Of a stretch of 64,000 bases of DNA, positions 11,071-18,550 are shown one piece after another. How positions within the stretch are numbered: the stretch's first letter is position 1; every line of letters begins with the position of its first letter. A program made the translations under genes and the position numbers. This DNA is from Pseudoduganella plicata (GTDB lineage: Bacteria > Pseudomonadota > Gammaproteobacteria > Burkholderiales > Burkholderiaceae_D). The notes below the pieces were generated by a model. That model was not told the origin of the DNA. It saw only the letters and a list, made by a program, of their open reading frames with translations, and made no database searches. Location of the stretch: the NCBI RefSeq assembly GCF_004421005.1, contig NZ_CP038026.1:744001-808000 (forward strand). Direction: 5' to 3'.

Positions 11071-12578
11071 ATGCACGCCCTGTACACCGTCCGCGAGCTC
11101 CGTGAAATCGAAGCCGATGCCGCCCGGCGCCTGCCCCCGGGGCACTGATGCAGCGGGCCGGCCAGGCGGGCGCGAACGTGGCGCTCGATCTGCTGCCCAT
11201 GTCGACGAAAAATGCACGGGTGCTCGTGCTGGCCGGTCCCGGCAACAACGGCGGCGACGCGCTGGAGTGCGCGGCGCACCTGGCCCATGCCGGCGCCCAG
11301 GTTACCGTCATGTATTTCGACGGCGGCGCATCGCCCGAGCGCACGCGGGCCCTGGAACGCGCCCGCGCCAGCCCCGCCGTGTTTACCGACCTGACGCGGG
11401 ACGAGATCGCCGCCAGCCAGTGGCAACTGGCCATCGACGGCCTGTTCGGCATCGGCCTGACGCGTCCCGTCACGGGGCCGTTCGCCGCGCTGATCGACGC
11501 CGTCAACGCCCTCGCCTGTCCGATCCTTGCGCTGGACGTGCCCAGCGGCCTGGATGCCGATGGCGGCTGCGTCGTCGGCCCCGGCGGGTGCGCCGTGCGC
11601 GCCACGCACACCCTCACCTTCATCGGCGACAAGCCCGGCCTGCACACTGCCGATGGCCGCGACCATGCGGGCAGCGTGACCGTGGCCACGCTCGAGATCG
11701 ACGCGGCGCATTTCCCGCCTGCGGCCATGCGGCTGGGCGACGTGGCGCTGTTTGCCGGCGCGGCAAGGCAGCGCCGGCAGAACACGCACAAGGGCAGCTT
11801 CGGCAACGTGGCGGTGCTGGGCGGCGCTCCCGGCATGAGCGGTGCGCCGATCCTGGCGGGACGGGCCGCGCTGCATGCCGGCGCCGGCCGTGTCTACCTG
11901 TACTTTGCGGGCCCCGCGCCGGCGACCGACCCGGGACAGCCGGAGCTGATGTGCCGCGCGGCGCACGGCGCCGATTTCGGCGCCGCCGTCACCGTGGCGG
12001 GCCCGGGACTGGGCGGCAGCGACGAGGCGGCGCACCTGCTGGAAGCGGCCCTCGCCAGCCCGCAGCCGCTGGTGGCCGATGCCGACGCGCTCAACCTTCT
12101 CGCCGCGCGACTGGCGCTGGCGGCGCGGCTGCGTGGGCGCAAGGCCGCGACCATCCTGACGCCCCACCCGCTCGAAGCGGCACGCCTGCTCGGTGTCGGC
12201 GCCGGTGCCATCGGGCGCGATCGCATCGACAGCGCGCGCCGGCTTGCCGCCGGGCTGCATGCGATCGTGGTCCTGAAGGGCTCCGGCACCGTCATCGCGG
12301 CGCCCGACGGGGCCATCGTCATCAACCCGACCGGCAACCCGGCGCTGGCGACGGCAGGCACGGGCGACGTGCTGGCGGGGCTGTGCGGGGCACTGCTGGC
12401 GCAGGGCTGGCCGGCCTGGGAAGCGGCACTGGGCGCGGTGTGGCTGCACGGCATGGCCGCGGACGTGCTGGTGGCAGATGGCGTCGGCCCCATCGGGCTG
12501 ACGGCCGGCGAGCTGATACCGGCCATCCGCACGGCGCTGAACCGGCTGGTGGCGCAGCGCGCACGCCAGCCCAGGTAA
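11071..12578 (+). CDS. nnrD: Bifunctional NAD(P)HX epimerase/dehydratase, one frameshift
   Basis: Metabolite-repair enzyme that epimerises and dehydrates damaged, hydrated NAD(P)H in the cytoplasm, 502 aa after repair. The N-terminal YjeF epimerase domain (about 1-210) shows VLVLAGPGNNGGDALECA and DGLFGIGLTR; the C-terminal ADP-dependent dehydratase domain (220-500) shows KGSFGNVAVLGGAPGMSGAP and NPTGNPALATAGTGDVLAG. The start MHALYTVRELREIEADAAR at 11071 is in another frame from the body: one base is missing in CCCCCGGGG at 11134-11142 (LPPGALMQRAG is restored). A shorter in-frame start at 11148 would cut away the first epimerase helix, so I prefer the repaired gene. Confidence 0.85.
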
Positions 12579-12583
12579 AACGG

Positions 12584-13336
12584 CTAGACCAGCCGGCCGG
12601 CCGCGATCGTGACGGTGCGTCCGCAGCGGGCGGCAATGCCCGTATCGTGCGTGACAAGAACCAGCGTCGAGCCGCGCTCGCGATTGAGCTCGAACATCAG
12701 CGCGATCACGGCCTCGCCGGTGGCGGCGTCGAGGCTGCCGGTCGGCTCGTCCGCCAGCAGCAGCGGCGGCTCCGTGACGAAGGCGCGCGCCAGCGCCACG
12801 CGCTGCTGTTCGCCGCCGGACAGGAATTTCGGATAGTGTCTGAGGCGGCTGGACAAGCCGACGCGGCCCAGCATCGCCTCGGCCTTGGCGCGGGCGTCGC
12901 CGTCGCCGCGCAATTCCAGCGGCAGCATGACGTTCTCCAGCGCCGTCAGGTGCGCCAGCAGCTGAAACGACTGGAACACGAAGCCAAGCCGCTCCTTGCG
13001 CAGCGCGGCGCGGCCGTCCTCGTCCAGCGCGAAGATATCGATGTCTTCGATCAGCACCGTGCCGGCGCTGGGCGTGTCGAGCCCCGCCAGTAATCCCAGC
13101 AGCGTGGACTTGCCGGAGCCGGAGGCGCCCACGATGGCAACCGTCTCGCCCCGTTGCACGGTAAAATCGACGCTGTGCAGGATGGTCAGCTCGCCGCTGG
13201 CATCGGCCACGCGCTTGGTCAGGCCGCGTACGGCAATGGCGTCCGGCCTGGCGGCGCCCTGCACGGCAGGCTGCTGGCGCGCCGTCGCGGGAGAATCGGG
13301 AACAAAACTGCTGGTGGCGCTGGAGAAATCTGGCAT
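12584..13336 (-). CDS. ybbA: ABC transporter ATP-binding protein, YbbA/LolD type
   Basis: A 250-residue ATPase of the LolD/MacB/YbbA group. Walker [10 protein letters not shown], signature [15 protein letters not shown], Walker [13 protein letters not shown] and the switch histidine in LVTHD are all present. A roughly 30-residue N-terminal extension rich in Ala/Ser/Pro precedes the domain. It lies divergent to tesA, an arrangement known from E. coli, where ybbA and a large permease form a pair; the permease is not in this gap. The likely role is with an FtsX-type permease acting on envelope lipids or lipoproteins; LolD cannot be fully excluded. Confidence 0.8.
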   Translation of the reverse strand: MPDFSSATSSFVPDSPATARQQPAVQGAARPDAIAVRGLTKRVADASGELTILHSVDFTVQRGETVAIVGASGSGKSTLLGLLAGLDTPSAGTVLIEDIDIFALDEDGRAALRKERLGFVFQSFQLLAHLTALENVMLPLELRGDGDARAKAEAMLGRVGLSSRLRHYPKFLSGGEQQRVALARAFVTEPPLLLADEPTGSLDAATGEAVIALMFELNRERGSTLVLVTHDTGIAARCGRTVTIAAGRLV

Positions 13337-13383
13337 GGTCGAGGATGTGCGGAGTTGAGCTTATTTTGAACCGATTACTGAGG

Positions 13384-14022
13384 ATGGACGTGCTGACGAA
13401 TTTCAGAAACCTGGTGGCCCTGTGCGCACTGCTCGTACTGGGCGTCGGCGCGAACGCCTATTCTGCCCCAAAAACGCTGCTCGTGGTGGGCGACAGCCTG
13501 TCGGCCGAATATGGCATCGCCCGCGGCACCGGCTGGGTTGCCCTGCTGGAGCGCAAGCTGCAGGCACAGAACATCGCCGCCAGCATCGTCAACGCCAGCG
13601 TCAGCGGCGAAACCACCAGCGGCGGGCGCACCCGCCTGCCCGCGCTGCTGACGAAGCACAAGCCTGACATCGTCGTCATTGAACTGGGCGCCAACGATGG
13701 CCTGCGCGGCCTGCCCGTCACGGCCGCCGATGCGAATCTGCGCGCGATGGTGAGCGCGGCACGGAAGGCCGACGCGCAAGTGCTCCTCGTCGGCATGCAG
13801 ATCCCGCCGAACTACGGCCGCGACTACGCGGATAAATTCTCGGCCATGTACGGCGCCATCAGCCGCGACGAGAAGGTGGCGCTGGCCCCGTTCATGCTGG
13901 CTGGCGTGGCGGAAAAAGCGGACCTGTTCCAGGCCGACCGCCTGCACCCGCTGGCGGCGGCGCACCCTGTCATCCTGAATAATATCTGGCCCTCGCTGGC
14001 CCCACTGTTGAAAGCCAAATGA
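13384..14022 (+). CDS. tesA: Arylesterase / lysophospholipase TesA (SGNH hydrolase)
   Basis: Periplasmic SGNH hydrolase cleaving acyl esters and thioesters, 212 aa. The signal peptide is residues 1-28 (hydrophobic LVALCALLVLGVGANAYSA). Block I VVGDSLSAEYG holds the catalytic Ser38, block III GANDG the Asn, and DRLHP near the C-terminus the Asp-His pair. The start is uncertain: ATG 13384 gives a normal signal peptide, TTG 13366 has a better-placed GGAG, and ATG 13345 is also in frame. Its stop overlaps the selU start (ATGA at 14019-14022), so the two are coupled; ybbA is divergent. Confidence 0.9.
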   Translation: MDVLTNFRNLVALCALLVLGVGANAYSAPKTLLVVGDSLSAEYGIARGTGWVALLERKLQAQNIAASIVNASVSGETTSGGRTRLPALLTKHKPDIVVIELGANDGLRGLPVTAADANLRAMVSAARKADAQVLLVGMQIPPNYGRDYADKFSAMYGAISRDEKVALAPFMLAGVAEKADLFQADRLHPLAAAHPVILNNIWPSLAPLLKAK

Positions 14023-15074
14023 AGTATCCCGAAATCCTCCGCATCGACGACGTGCTGGCCCGCCTCGACGACTTCGACACGATCATCGACGCGCGCACGC
14101 CGGACGAATTCGCGCTGGACCACCTGCCCGATGCGATCAACTGCCCCGTGCTGGACAACGAGCAGCGCATCCGCGTCGGCACCATGTACAAGCAGGTCGG
14201 CAGCTTCGAGGCGAAGAAGGTGGGCGCCGCATTGGTGGCGAAGAACATCGCCCACCATATCGAGACGCTGTGGCAGGACAAGCCGCGCGAATGGAAGCCA
14301 CTGGTCTACTGCTGGCGCGGCGGCAACCGCAGCGGCTCGATGGCGCATATCCTGGCAAAGATCGGCTGGCCCGTGGTGCAGCTCGAAGGCGGCTATAAAG
14401 CCTTCCGCAACCGCGTCAACGCCGACCTGGAGCGAACGCCCGAACTGGATTTCCGCGTCATCTGCGGCACCACGGGCAGCGGCAAGACGCGCCTGCTGGA
14501 CACGCTCGAATCGATCGGCGCGCAGGTGCTCGACCTGGAACAGCTGGCCGCGCACCGCGGCTCCGTGCTGGGCAACCTGCCCTGCCAGCCGCAGCCGACG
14601 CAAAAGGGCTTCGAGACGTCGATCTGGAACCGGCTGCGCCGCTTCGATCCGCAGCGGCCCGTCTTCGTCGAATCGGAAAGCAGGAAGGTGGGCGACCTGC
14701 GCGTGCCGGCCGCGCTGATGGAGCGCATGCGCGCGTCGCCCTGCGTCGCGCTGCAGGTGGCGCGTGCCGAGCGCGTCAAGCTGCTGATCGAGGACTACCA
14801 GCACTTCGCCTGCAACGCGCCGGCGCTGAACGCGCAGCTCGAATACCTGACGGACCTGCACGGCAAGGCGAGAATCGCCGCATGGCAGGAGATGGCAACG
14901 GGCGGGCGCATGCCGGAACTGGTCGACGAACTGCTGGTGAACCACTACGACCCCGCCTACACCCGCTCCATCCATCGCAACTTCAGCCAATACGAACACG
15001 CGCAGGCGGTGGCGCTGGCCGACATCTCGCCCGCTTCGTTCCTTGCGGCCGCGCGGACGTTGCACAACGACTGA
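14019..15074 (+). CDS. selU: tRNA 2-selenouridine synthase
   Basis: 351-residue enzyme that replaces sulfur by selenium in 2-thiouridine at the wobble position of certain tRNAs, using selenophosphate (known for the family). The N-terminal rhodanese domain (1-135) has the catalytic Cys98 in VYCWRGGNRSGS; the C-terminal P-loop domain has GTTGSGKT at 150-157. The ATG overlaps the tesA stop by four bases. selD, which supplies selenophosphate, is not in the window. Confidence 0.92.
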   Translation: MKYPEILRIDDVLARLDDFDTIIDARTPDEFALDHLPDAINCPVLDNEQRIRVGTMYKQVGSFEAKKVGAALVAKNIAHHIETLWQDKPREWKPLVYCWRGGNRSGSMAHILAKIGWPVVQLEGGYKAFRNRVNADLERTPELDFRVICGTTGSGKTRLLDTLESIGAQVLDLEQLAAHRGSVLGNLPCQPQPTQKGFETSIWNRLRRFDPQRPVFVESESRKVGDLRVPAALMERMRASPCVALQVARAERVKLLIEDYQHFACNAPALNAQLEYLTDLHGKARIAAWQEMATGGRMPELVDELLVNHYDPAYTRSIHRNFSQYEHAQAVALADISPASFLAAARTLHND

Positions 15075-15243
15075 TTGCCACTCGGGGACCCGCACCTTCA
15101 GGCGCCAGTCCCCGGCGTCCGCATCGCACACCCGCGGTGCACGCCGGCCTTCCATTCGATACGGCAGTCTGGTGCGCCACCACATCGGGGCCAGGCACCG
15201 GCCGCCGCGCAAGTCTCCGTCACCATTTCCTGCCCTCATAAAA

Positions 15244-15272
15244 AAAGCCGCCCGGCGCAACCGGGCGGCTTT
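15244..15272 (-). terminator. rho-independent terminator of ppiD
   Basis: A 12-bp stem AAAGCCGCCCGG / CCGGGCGGCTTT with a 5-base loop, followed by T residues on the minus strand, 21 bases after the ppiD stop. It can also serve selU from the other side, though the T tract is weaker there. The rest of 15075-15243 shows nothing recognisable. Confidence 0.85.
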
Positions 15273-15293
15273 CCGCATTCATGGGGTCGTGAA

Positions 15294-17228
15294 TTACTCG
15301 GTGCCGTCGGCCTTTGCGGCCGTCACCGGCTTGACGATCTTGACCTTGGCCTTTTCCTTCAGCACTTCGACGTAGTTGACCATGTCCTGCTGGGCCACGA
15401 TATTGTCGATCTGCTCGGCGTCGGCCTTGCGGCGTGCCTCGTCCGGCGCGGCCGGCTGGTGCACCTTGCCGATGCGGTAGATGCCGTAGCCCATGCCTGG
15501 CAGCTCGATGCCCACGTAGGCCGGCAGCTTCGACGTGTCGGCTTTGAGCACGGCGCGGGCAGCCAGCGGGTTGATGCCGTCGATCTTCGCACGCGAGATC
15601 GTCAGCGGCGCGCCGAAGCCGGTCGCGTCGCCCGACGCCTTCAGCGCGGCCAGTTTGGCGTCGCCCGCCTTCTTGGCGGCGGCCAGCGCTTCCTGGGCCG
15701 TCACGCGCTGACGGATCTCGTCCGCCACTTCAGCCAGCGGACGCACGGATGCCGGCTTGAAGTCGACGATGCGGCCGGAGACCAGCGTGCTTGGCGCCAC
15801 TTCCACCGCTTCCGTGTTGCGCTTGTCCTTGATCGCCTCGCCGGAGAACAGCGCGGTCAGGAACTTGGCGTTGTTGTACGGCGCCGCGCCCAGGGCGGGA
15901 TTGGGCGTGCGGGTCAGACCGGCGGCCGTCTGGATTTTCAGACCCAGCTTGTCGGCCACGGGCTTGAGCGAATCGGCCTGTTCGTACACGGTGTTGGTGA
16001 ACGTCTCGGCGGCTTCCGAATACTTCTTCGCAGCCTTCTGCTTTTTCAGTTCCGCGGCGATGTCGCCCTTGACGGCTTCCAGCGGCTTCAGCACGGCCGG
16101 CTTGAGCGCCGTCACGGTGATGATGTGATAGCCGAACTCGGACTCCACGACGCCGCTGACTTCACCCTGCTTGAGCTTGAAGATGGCCCCTTCCACGGTC
16201 GGTACCAGCGAACCTTTTTCGATCACGCCCAGGTCGCCGCCCTGCTCCGCCGAACCCGGATCTTCCGACTTCGCCTTGGCGATGGCCGCGAACTGGCTTG
16301 GGGCCTTGCGCACGTCGGCCAGGATCGCTTCTGCCTTGGCCTTCGCGGCCGTCTTGGCGGCGGCGTTGGCATCCTTCGCGGCGGCGACCAGGATATGACT
16401 GGCGCGGCGTTCTTCCGGCGCCGTGTAGCGTGCCGGAGCGGCGTTGTAGACGGCGGCGACTTCGTCGTCGCTGACGGTGATGCCGCTGGCGATTGCGTTG
16501 GCATCGAAGACAACGTACTCGATGCTGGCCTGTTCCGGCACGGCGTACTGCTTGGTGTTCTTGTCGTAGTACGCCTTGATCATGGCGTCGGTGACCTTGA
16601 CGTCGGCGGCGAAGCCGGACAGCGGCAATACCAGCTCCTGCACGTCGCGTTCCTGCTCCGTCAGATTGGCGACCAGCTGCGACACGGTGCGCGGTGCGAA
16701 CGCGCTGCCCTGCACGCCGGCAGCCATCTGCTGGATCGTCAGATCGCGCTTGAGCGACTGGAAGTAGCCTTCGGGCGACAGGCCCGTCTGGCTGGCGATC
16801 AGGCTGGCGGCGCGCTCTTCATCGAGCTTGCCGTCGGCTTTGAACATGCCGGGAATGTCCTGCAGGCTCTCGGCCACGGCGCGCTGCACGGCGGCGTCGG
16901 CCACGCCCAGGTGGCTGCGCGACGCCTCGGCGACGATGGCGCGCTGAGCGATCAGGTTATCGAGCACGCTCTGGCGGAATTCGGGGGTGTCGAACAGCTT
17001 CTGGTCGAACTGGGCACCGAGGCGCTGGCGGTACTGGTCCAGCTGCCGACGCAGCGCCTGCTCGTATTCCTGCTGGGTCAGCGCCTGGCCGCCGACCTTG
17101 GCGACCGTATTGGCGCTGTCGCCGGAGCTGTTGTAACCGCTGACGCCGACGAAGACGAACGACGGCACAATGACGATCGCCAGCAAAATCTGCATCAGTT
17201 TTTGATGCGTACGAATGAATTCAAACAT
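15294..17228 (-). CDS. ppiD: Periplasmic folding chaperone / PPIase PpiD
   Basis: 644-residue SurA/PpiD-type protein anchored in the inner membrane and facing the periplasm, where it helps newly exported proteins leave the Sec translocon. One N-terminal membrane segment (about residues 12-32, ILLAIVIVPSFVFVGVSGY) precedes a SurA_N chaperone region (to about 230) and a parvulin domain near 275-365 (RRASHILVAAAKD through FGYHIITV). The ATG at 17228 (MFEFIRTHQKLMQ) is chosen as the family start; an upstream in-frame start would add 15 residues before the anchor. It is preceded by its own gap with two terminators, so it is separate from hupB. Confidence 0.93.
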   Translation of the reverse strand: MFEFIRTHQKLMQILLAIVIVPSFVFVGVSGYNSSGDSANTVAKVGGQALTQQEYEQALRRQLDQYRQRLGAQFDQKLFDTPEFRQSVLDNLIAQRAIVAEASRSHLGVADAAVQRAVAESLQDIPGMFKADGKLDEERAASLIASQTGLSPEGYFQSLKRDLTIQQMAAGVQGSAFAPRTVSQLVANLTEQERDVQELVLPLSGFAADVKVTDAMIKAYYDKNTKQYAVPEQASIEYVVFDANAIASGITVSDDEVAAVYNAAPARYTAPEERRASHILVAAAKDANAAAKTAAKAKAEAILADVRKAPSQFAAIAKAKSEDPGSAEQGGDLGVIEKGSLVPTVEGAIFKLKQGEVSGVVESEFGYHIITVTALKPAVLKPLEAVKGDIAAELKKQKAAKKYSEAAETFTNTVYEQADSLKPVADKLGLKIQTAAGLTRTPNPALGAAPYNNAKFLTALFSGEAIKDKRNTEAVEVAPSTLVSGRIVDFKPASVRPLAEVADEIRQRVTAQEALAAAKKAGDAKLAALKASGDATGFGAPLTISRAKIDGINPLAARAVLKADTSKLPAYVGIELPGMGYGIYRIGKVHQPAAPDEARRKADAEQIDNIVAQQDMVNYVEVLKEKAKVKIVKPVTAAKADGTE

Positions 17229-17295
17229 GGTCGGCCAATTTGATGAGTGGATCACTTCAAGGCACCGGCGCATGCCGCACGGCCCCTGTAAAAAA

Positions 17296-17313
17296 GGCGA
17301 ACCCGAGTTCGCC
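17296..17313 (-). terminator. hairpin with T tract between tRNA-Asp and ppiD
   Basis: Stem GGCGAAC / GTTCGCC with a 4-base loop; six T follow on the minus strand. It is the second of two terminators between the tRNA-Asp unit and ppiD. Confidence 0.65.
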
Positions 17314-17457
17314 CTCTGCTGCTCACGCGATTATAGGGGGCGGGTACTGGTATAGCAAGGCAACGGTTTGAATAATTGGCAAGACTGGCAGATCGAACCA
17401 GTGCGCTGCGCCGTGTCATTTCATGCCATGGTCATGCCTGCCCCGCACCGGAAAACA

Positions 17458-17490
17458 AAAAACCCCGCAGCCTCAGCTTGCGGGGTTTTT
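17458..17490 (-). terminator. strong terminator after the tRNA-Asp trailer repeats
   Basis: A 12-bp perfect stem AAAAACCCCGCA / TGCGGGGTTTTT with a 9-base loop; T-rich on both sides. It ends the tRNA-Asp transcript just after the last trailer repeat. Confidence 0.85.
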
Positions 17491-17497
17491 GATATTC

Positions 17498-17731
17498 TGG
17501 CGGAGCGGACGGGGCTCGTCGACGTTCCGCCGACCGCGGTTTCGCTGGCAAGCGAAACCCTTCGAGCCCTGGGCTCGTGCTCCCCGCAGGGGGAGCACTT
17601 CTACAACGATGTTCTGGCGGAGCGGACGGGGCTCGTCGACGTTGCGCCGACCGCGGTTTCGCTGGCAAGCGAAACCCTTCGAGCCCTGGGCTCGTGCTCC
17701 CCGCAGGGGGAGCACTTCTACAACGATGTTC
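17498..17731 (-). repeat. two 117-bp tandem copies of the tRNA-Asp 3' end plus trailer
   Basis: Copies at 17498-17614 and 17615-17731 have an exact period of 117 bases and differ at only about one position (17533 against 17650). Each begins with the last 21 bases of the adjacent tRNA-Asp (T-arm 3' strand, acceptor strand and CCA) followed by a 96-base spacer. The spacer holds three perfect hairpins on the minus strand: GTGCTCCCC/GGGGAGCAC, CGAGCCC/GGGCTCG and GGTTTCGCT/AGCGAAACC. Confidence 0.9.
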
Positions 17732-17808
17732 TGGCGGAGCGGACGGGGCTCGAACCCGCGACCCCCGGCGTGACAGGCCGGTATTCTAACCAACTGAACT
17801 ACCGCTCC
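17732..17808 (-). tRNA. tRNA-Asp (anticodon GTC)
   Basis: A 77-base cloverleaf with encoded CCA: acceptor GGAGCGG pairing with CCGCTCC, D arm AGTTCAGTTGGTT, anticodon loop CTGTCAC (GTC, Asp), T arm GGGTTCGAGCCCC. It lies between hupB and ppiD; two copies of its 3' end are repeated downstream. Confidence 0.97.
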
Positions 17809-17869
17809 AGGACTTGCAACGTCGCTCGGTGAGCTTGCGACCGGACAGTTGCCGGCTCACCGAAGTCAA

Positions 17870-18142
17870 TTAGTTTACAGCATCTTTCAGTGCTTTACCA
17901 GCTTTGAATTTCGGCACTTTGGCGGCCTCGATCGTGATCTCTTCCTTGGTGCGCGGGTTGCGGCCGGTACGGGCTGCGCGCTCGCTCACCATGAAGGTGC
18001 CGAAGCCGACGAGGGTCACGCTGTCGTTCTTGGCCAGAGTAGTGGTAACGCCATCGATCATCGCGTCCAGCGCGCGTGCCGCGGCCGCTTTCGAGATGTC
18101 AGCGGAAGTGGCGATATGGTCGATCAGTTCAGTCTTGTTCAC
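17870..18142 (-). CDS. hupB: DNA-binding protein HU-beta
   Basis: 90-residue histone-like protein that bends and compacts DNA in the nucleoid. The whole HU fold is present: [10 protein letters not shown] start, [19 protein letters not shown] as the DNA-embracing beta arm, and the C-terminal [16 protein letters not shown]. The start is GTG 18142 with GGGGAAC upstream. It follows lon in the same direction but has its own promoter at 18342-18371 and a 200-base leader; the lon terminator separates the two. Confidence 0.95.
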   Translation of the reverse strand: MNKTELIDHIATSADISKAAAARALDAMIDGVTTTLAKNDSVTLVGFGTFMVSERAARTGRNPRTKEEITIEAAKVPKFKAGKALKDAVN

Positions 18143-18221
18143 AGCTTGTTCCCCGTCACAAAGGTTTAAATCGTTTATACCGTTTCTGCACCCTTGCGGG
18201 GCGGCCCGGCAATTGAAAGGG

Positions 18222-18310
18222 GCTTCGAAAAATCGTCGCGGACAGAACCGGCGGCGCCGCGCAAGGGCGGCGGGCAAGGCGGCGATGAAACGCAGGGGAT
18301 TTTTCGAGGC
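18222..18310 (-). promoter_or_regulatory. hupB 5' leader with long-range stem
   Basis: The leader between the hupB promoter and start can pair 18222-18234 with 18298-18310 (GCTTCGAAAAATC with GATTTTTCGAGGC, one mismatch), closing a large GC-rich loop. A smaller GAGA-AAAA-TCTC hairpin lies upstream. No known riboswitch fold is recognised. Confidence 0.3.
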
Positions 18311-18341
18311 TCCTGAAGGGCAGAGAAAAATCTCAGGCCGT

Positions 18342-18371
18342 ATTAAACAGGCGACGCTTGCTCTGTGTCAA
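18342..18371 (-). promoter_or_regulatory. sigma-70 promoter of hupB
   Basis: On the minus strand a perfect -35 TTGACA (18366-18371), an 18-base spacer and -10 TTTAAT (18342-18347). It lies about 200 bases upstream of hupB and downstream of the lon terminator. Confidence 0.75.
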
Positions 18372-18470
18372 GGCGTGAAGTTGTAAATTATGCGTGAATT
18401 CCGGGGCTGGCGACCCCGCTCTCACGAAAGAGGCGTCGTACGAGTGAAAAACTGCCGCGCAAGTAGAAAA

Positions 18471-18492
18471 ACGGGCACCCGAAGGTGCCCGT
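18471..18492 (-). terminator. rho-independent terminator of lon
   Basis: A 9-bp stem ACGGGCACC / GGTGCCCGT with a CGAA/TTCG-type tetraloop and a T run on the minus strand, about 60 bases after the lon stop. Confidence 0.85.
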
Positions 18493-18550
18493 CCGTGACC
18501 GATCGCACAGGGCGCGCCGCGCTTAGCGCTTTACGCTCGGTGCTTCACGC

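Noticed and set aside
11102..13093. A 663-codon plus frame over the NAD(P)HX enzyme and ybbA
   Set aside because: Runs out of frame through the enzyme and antisense through ybbA; no domain.
15075..17243. A 722-codon open frame on the plus strand
   Set aside because: Antisense to ppiD; crosses the ppiD terminator and has no protein-like features.
17368..17832. Plus-strand frames with a repeated AERTGL-type peptide
   Set aside because: They are produced by the tRNA-Asp gene and its 117-bp trailer copies read on the wrong strand; not coding.
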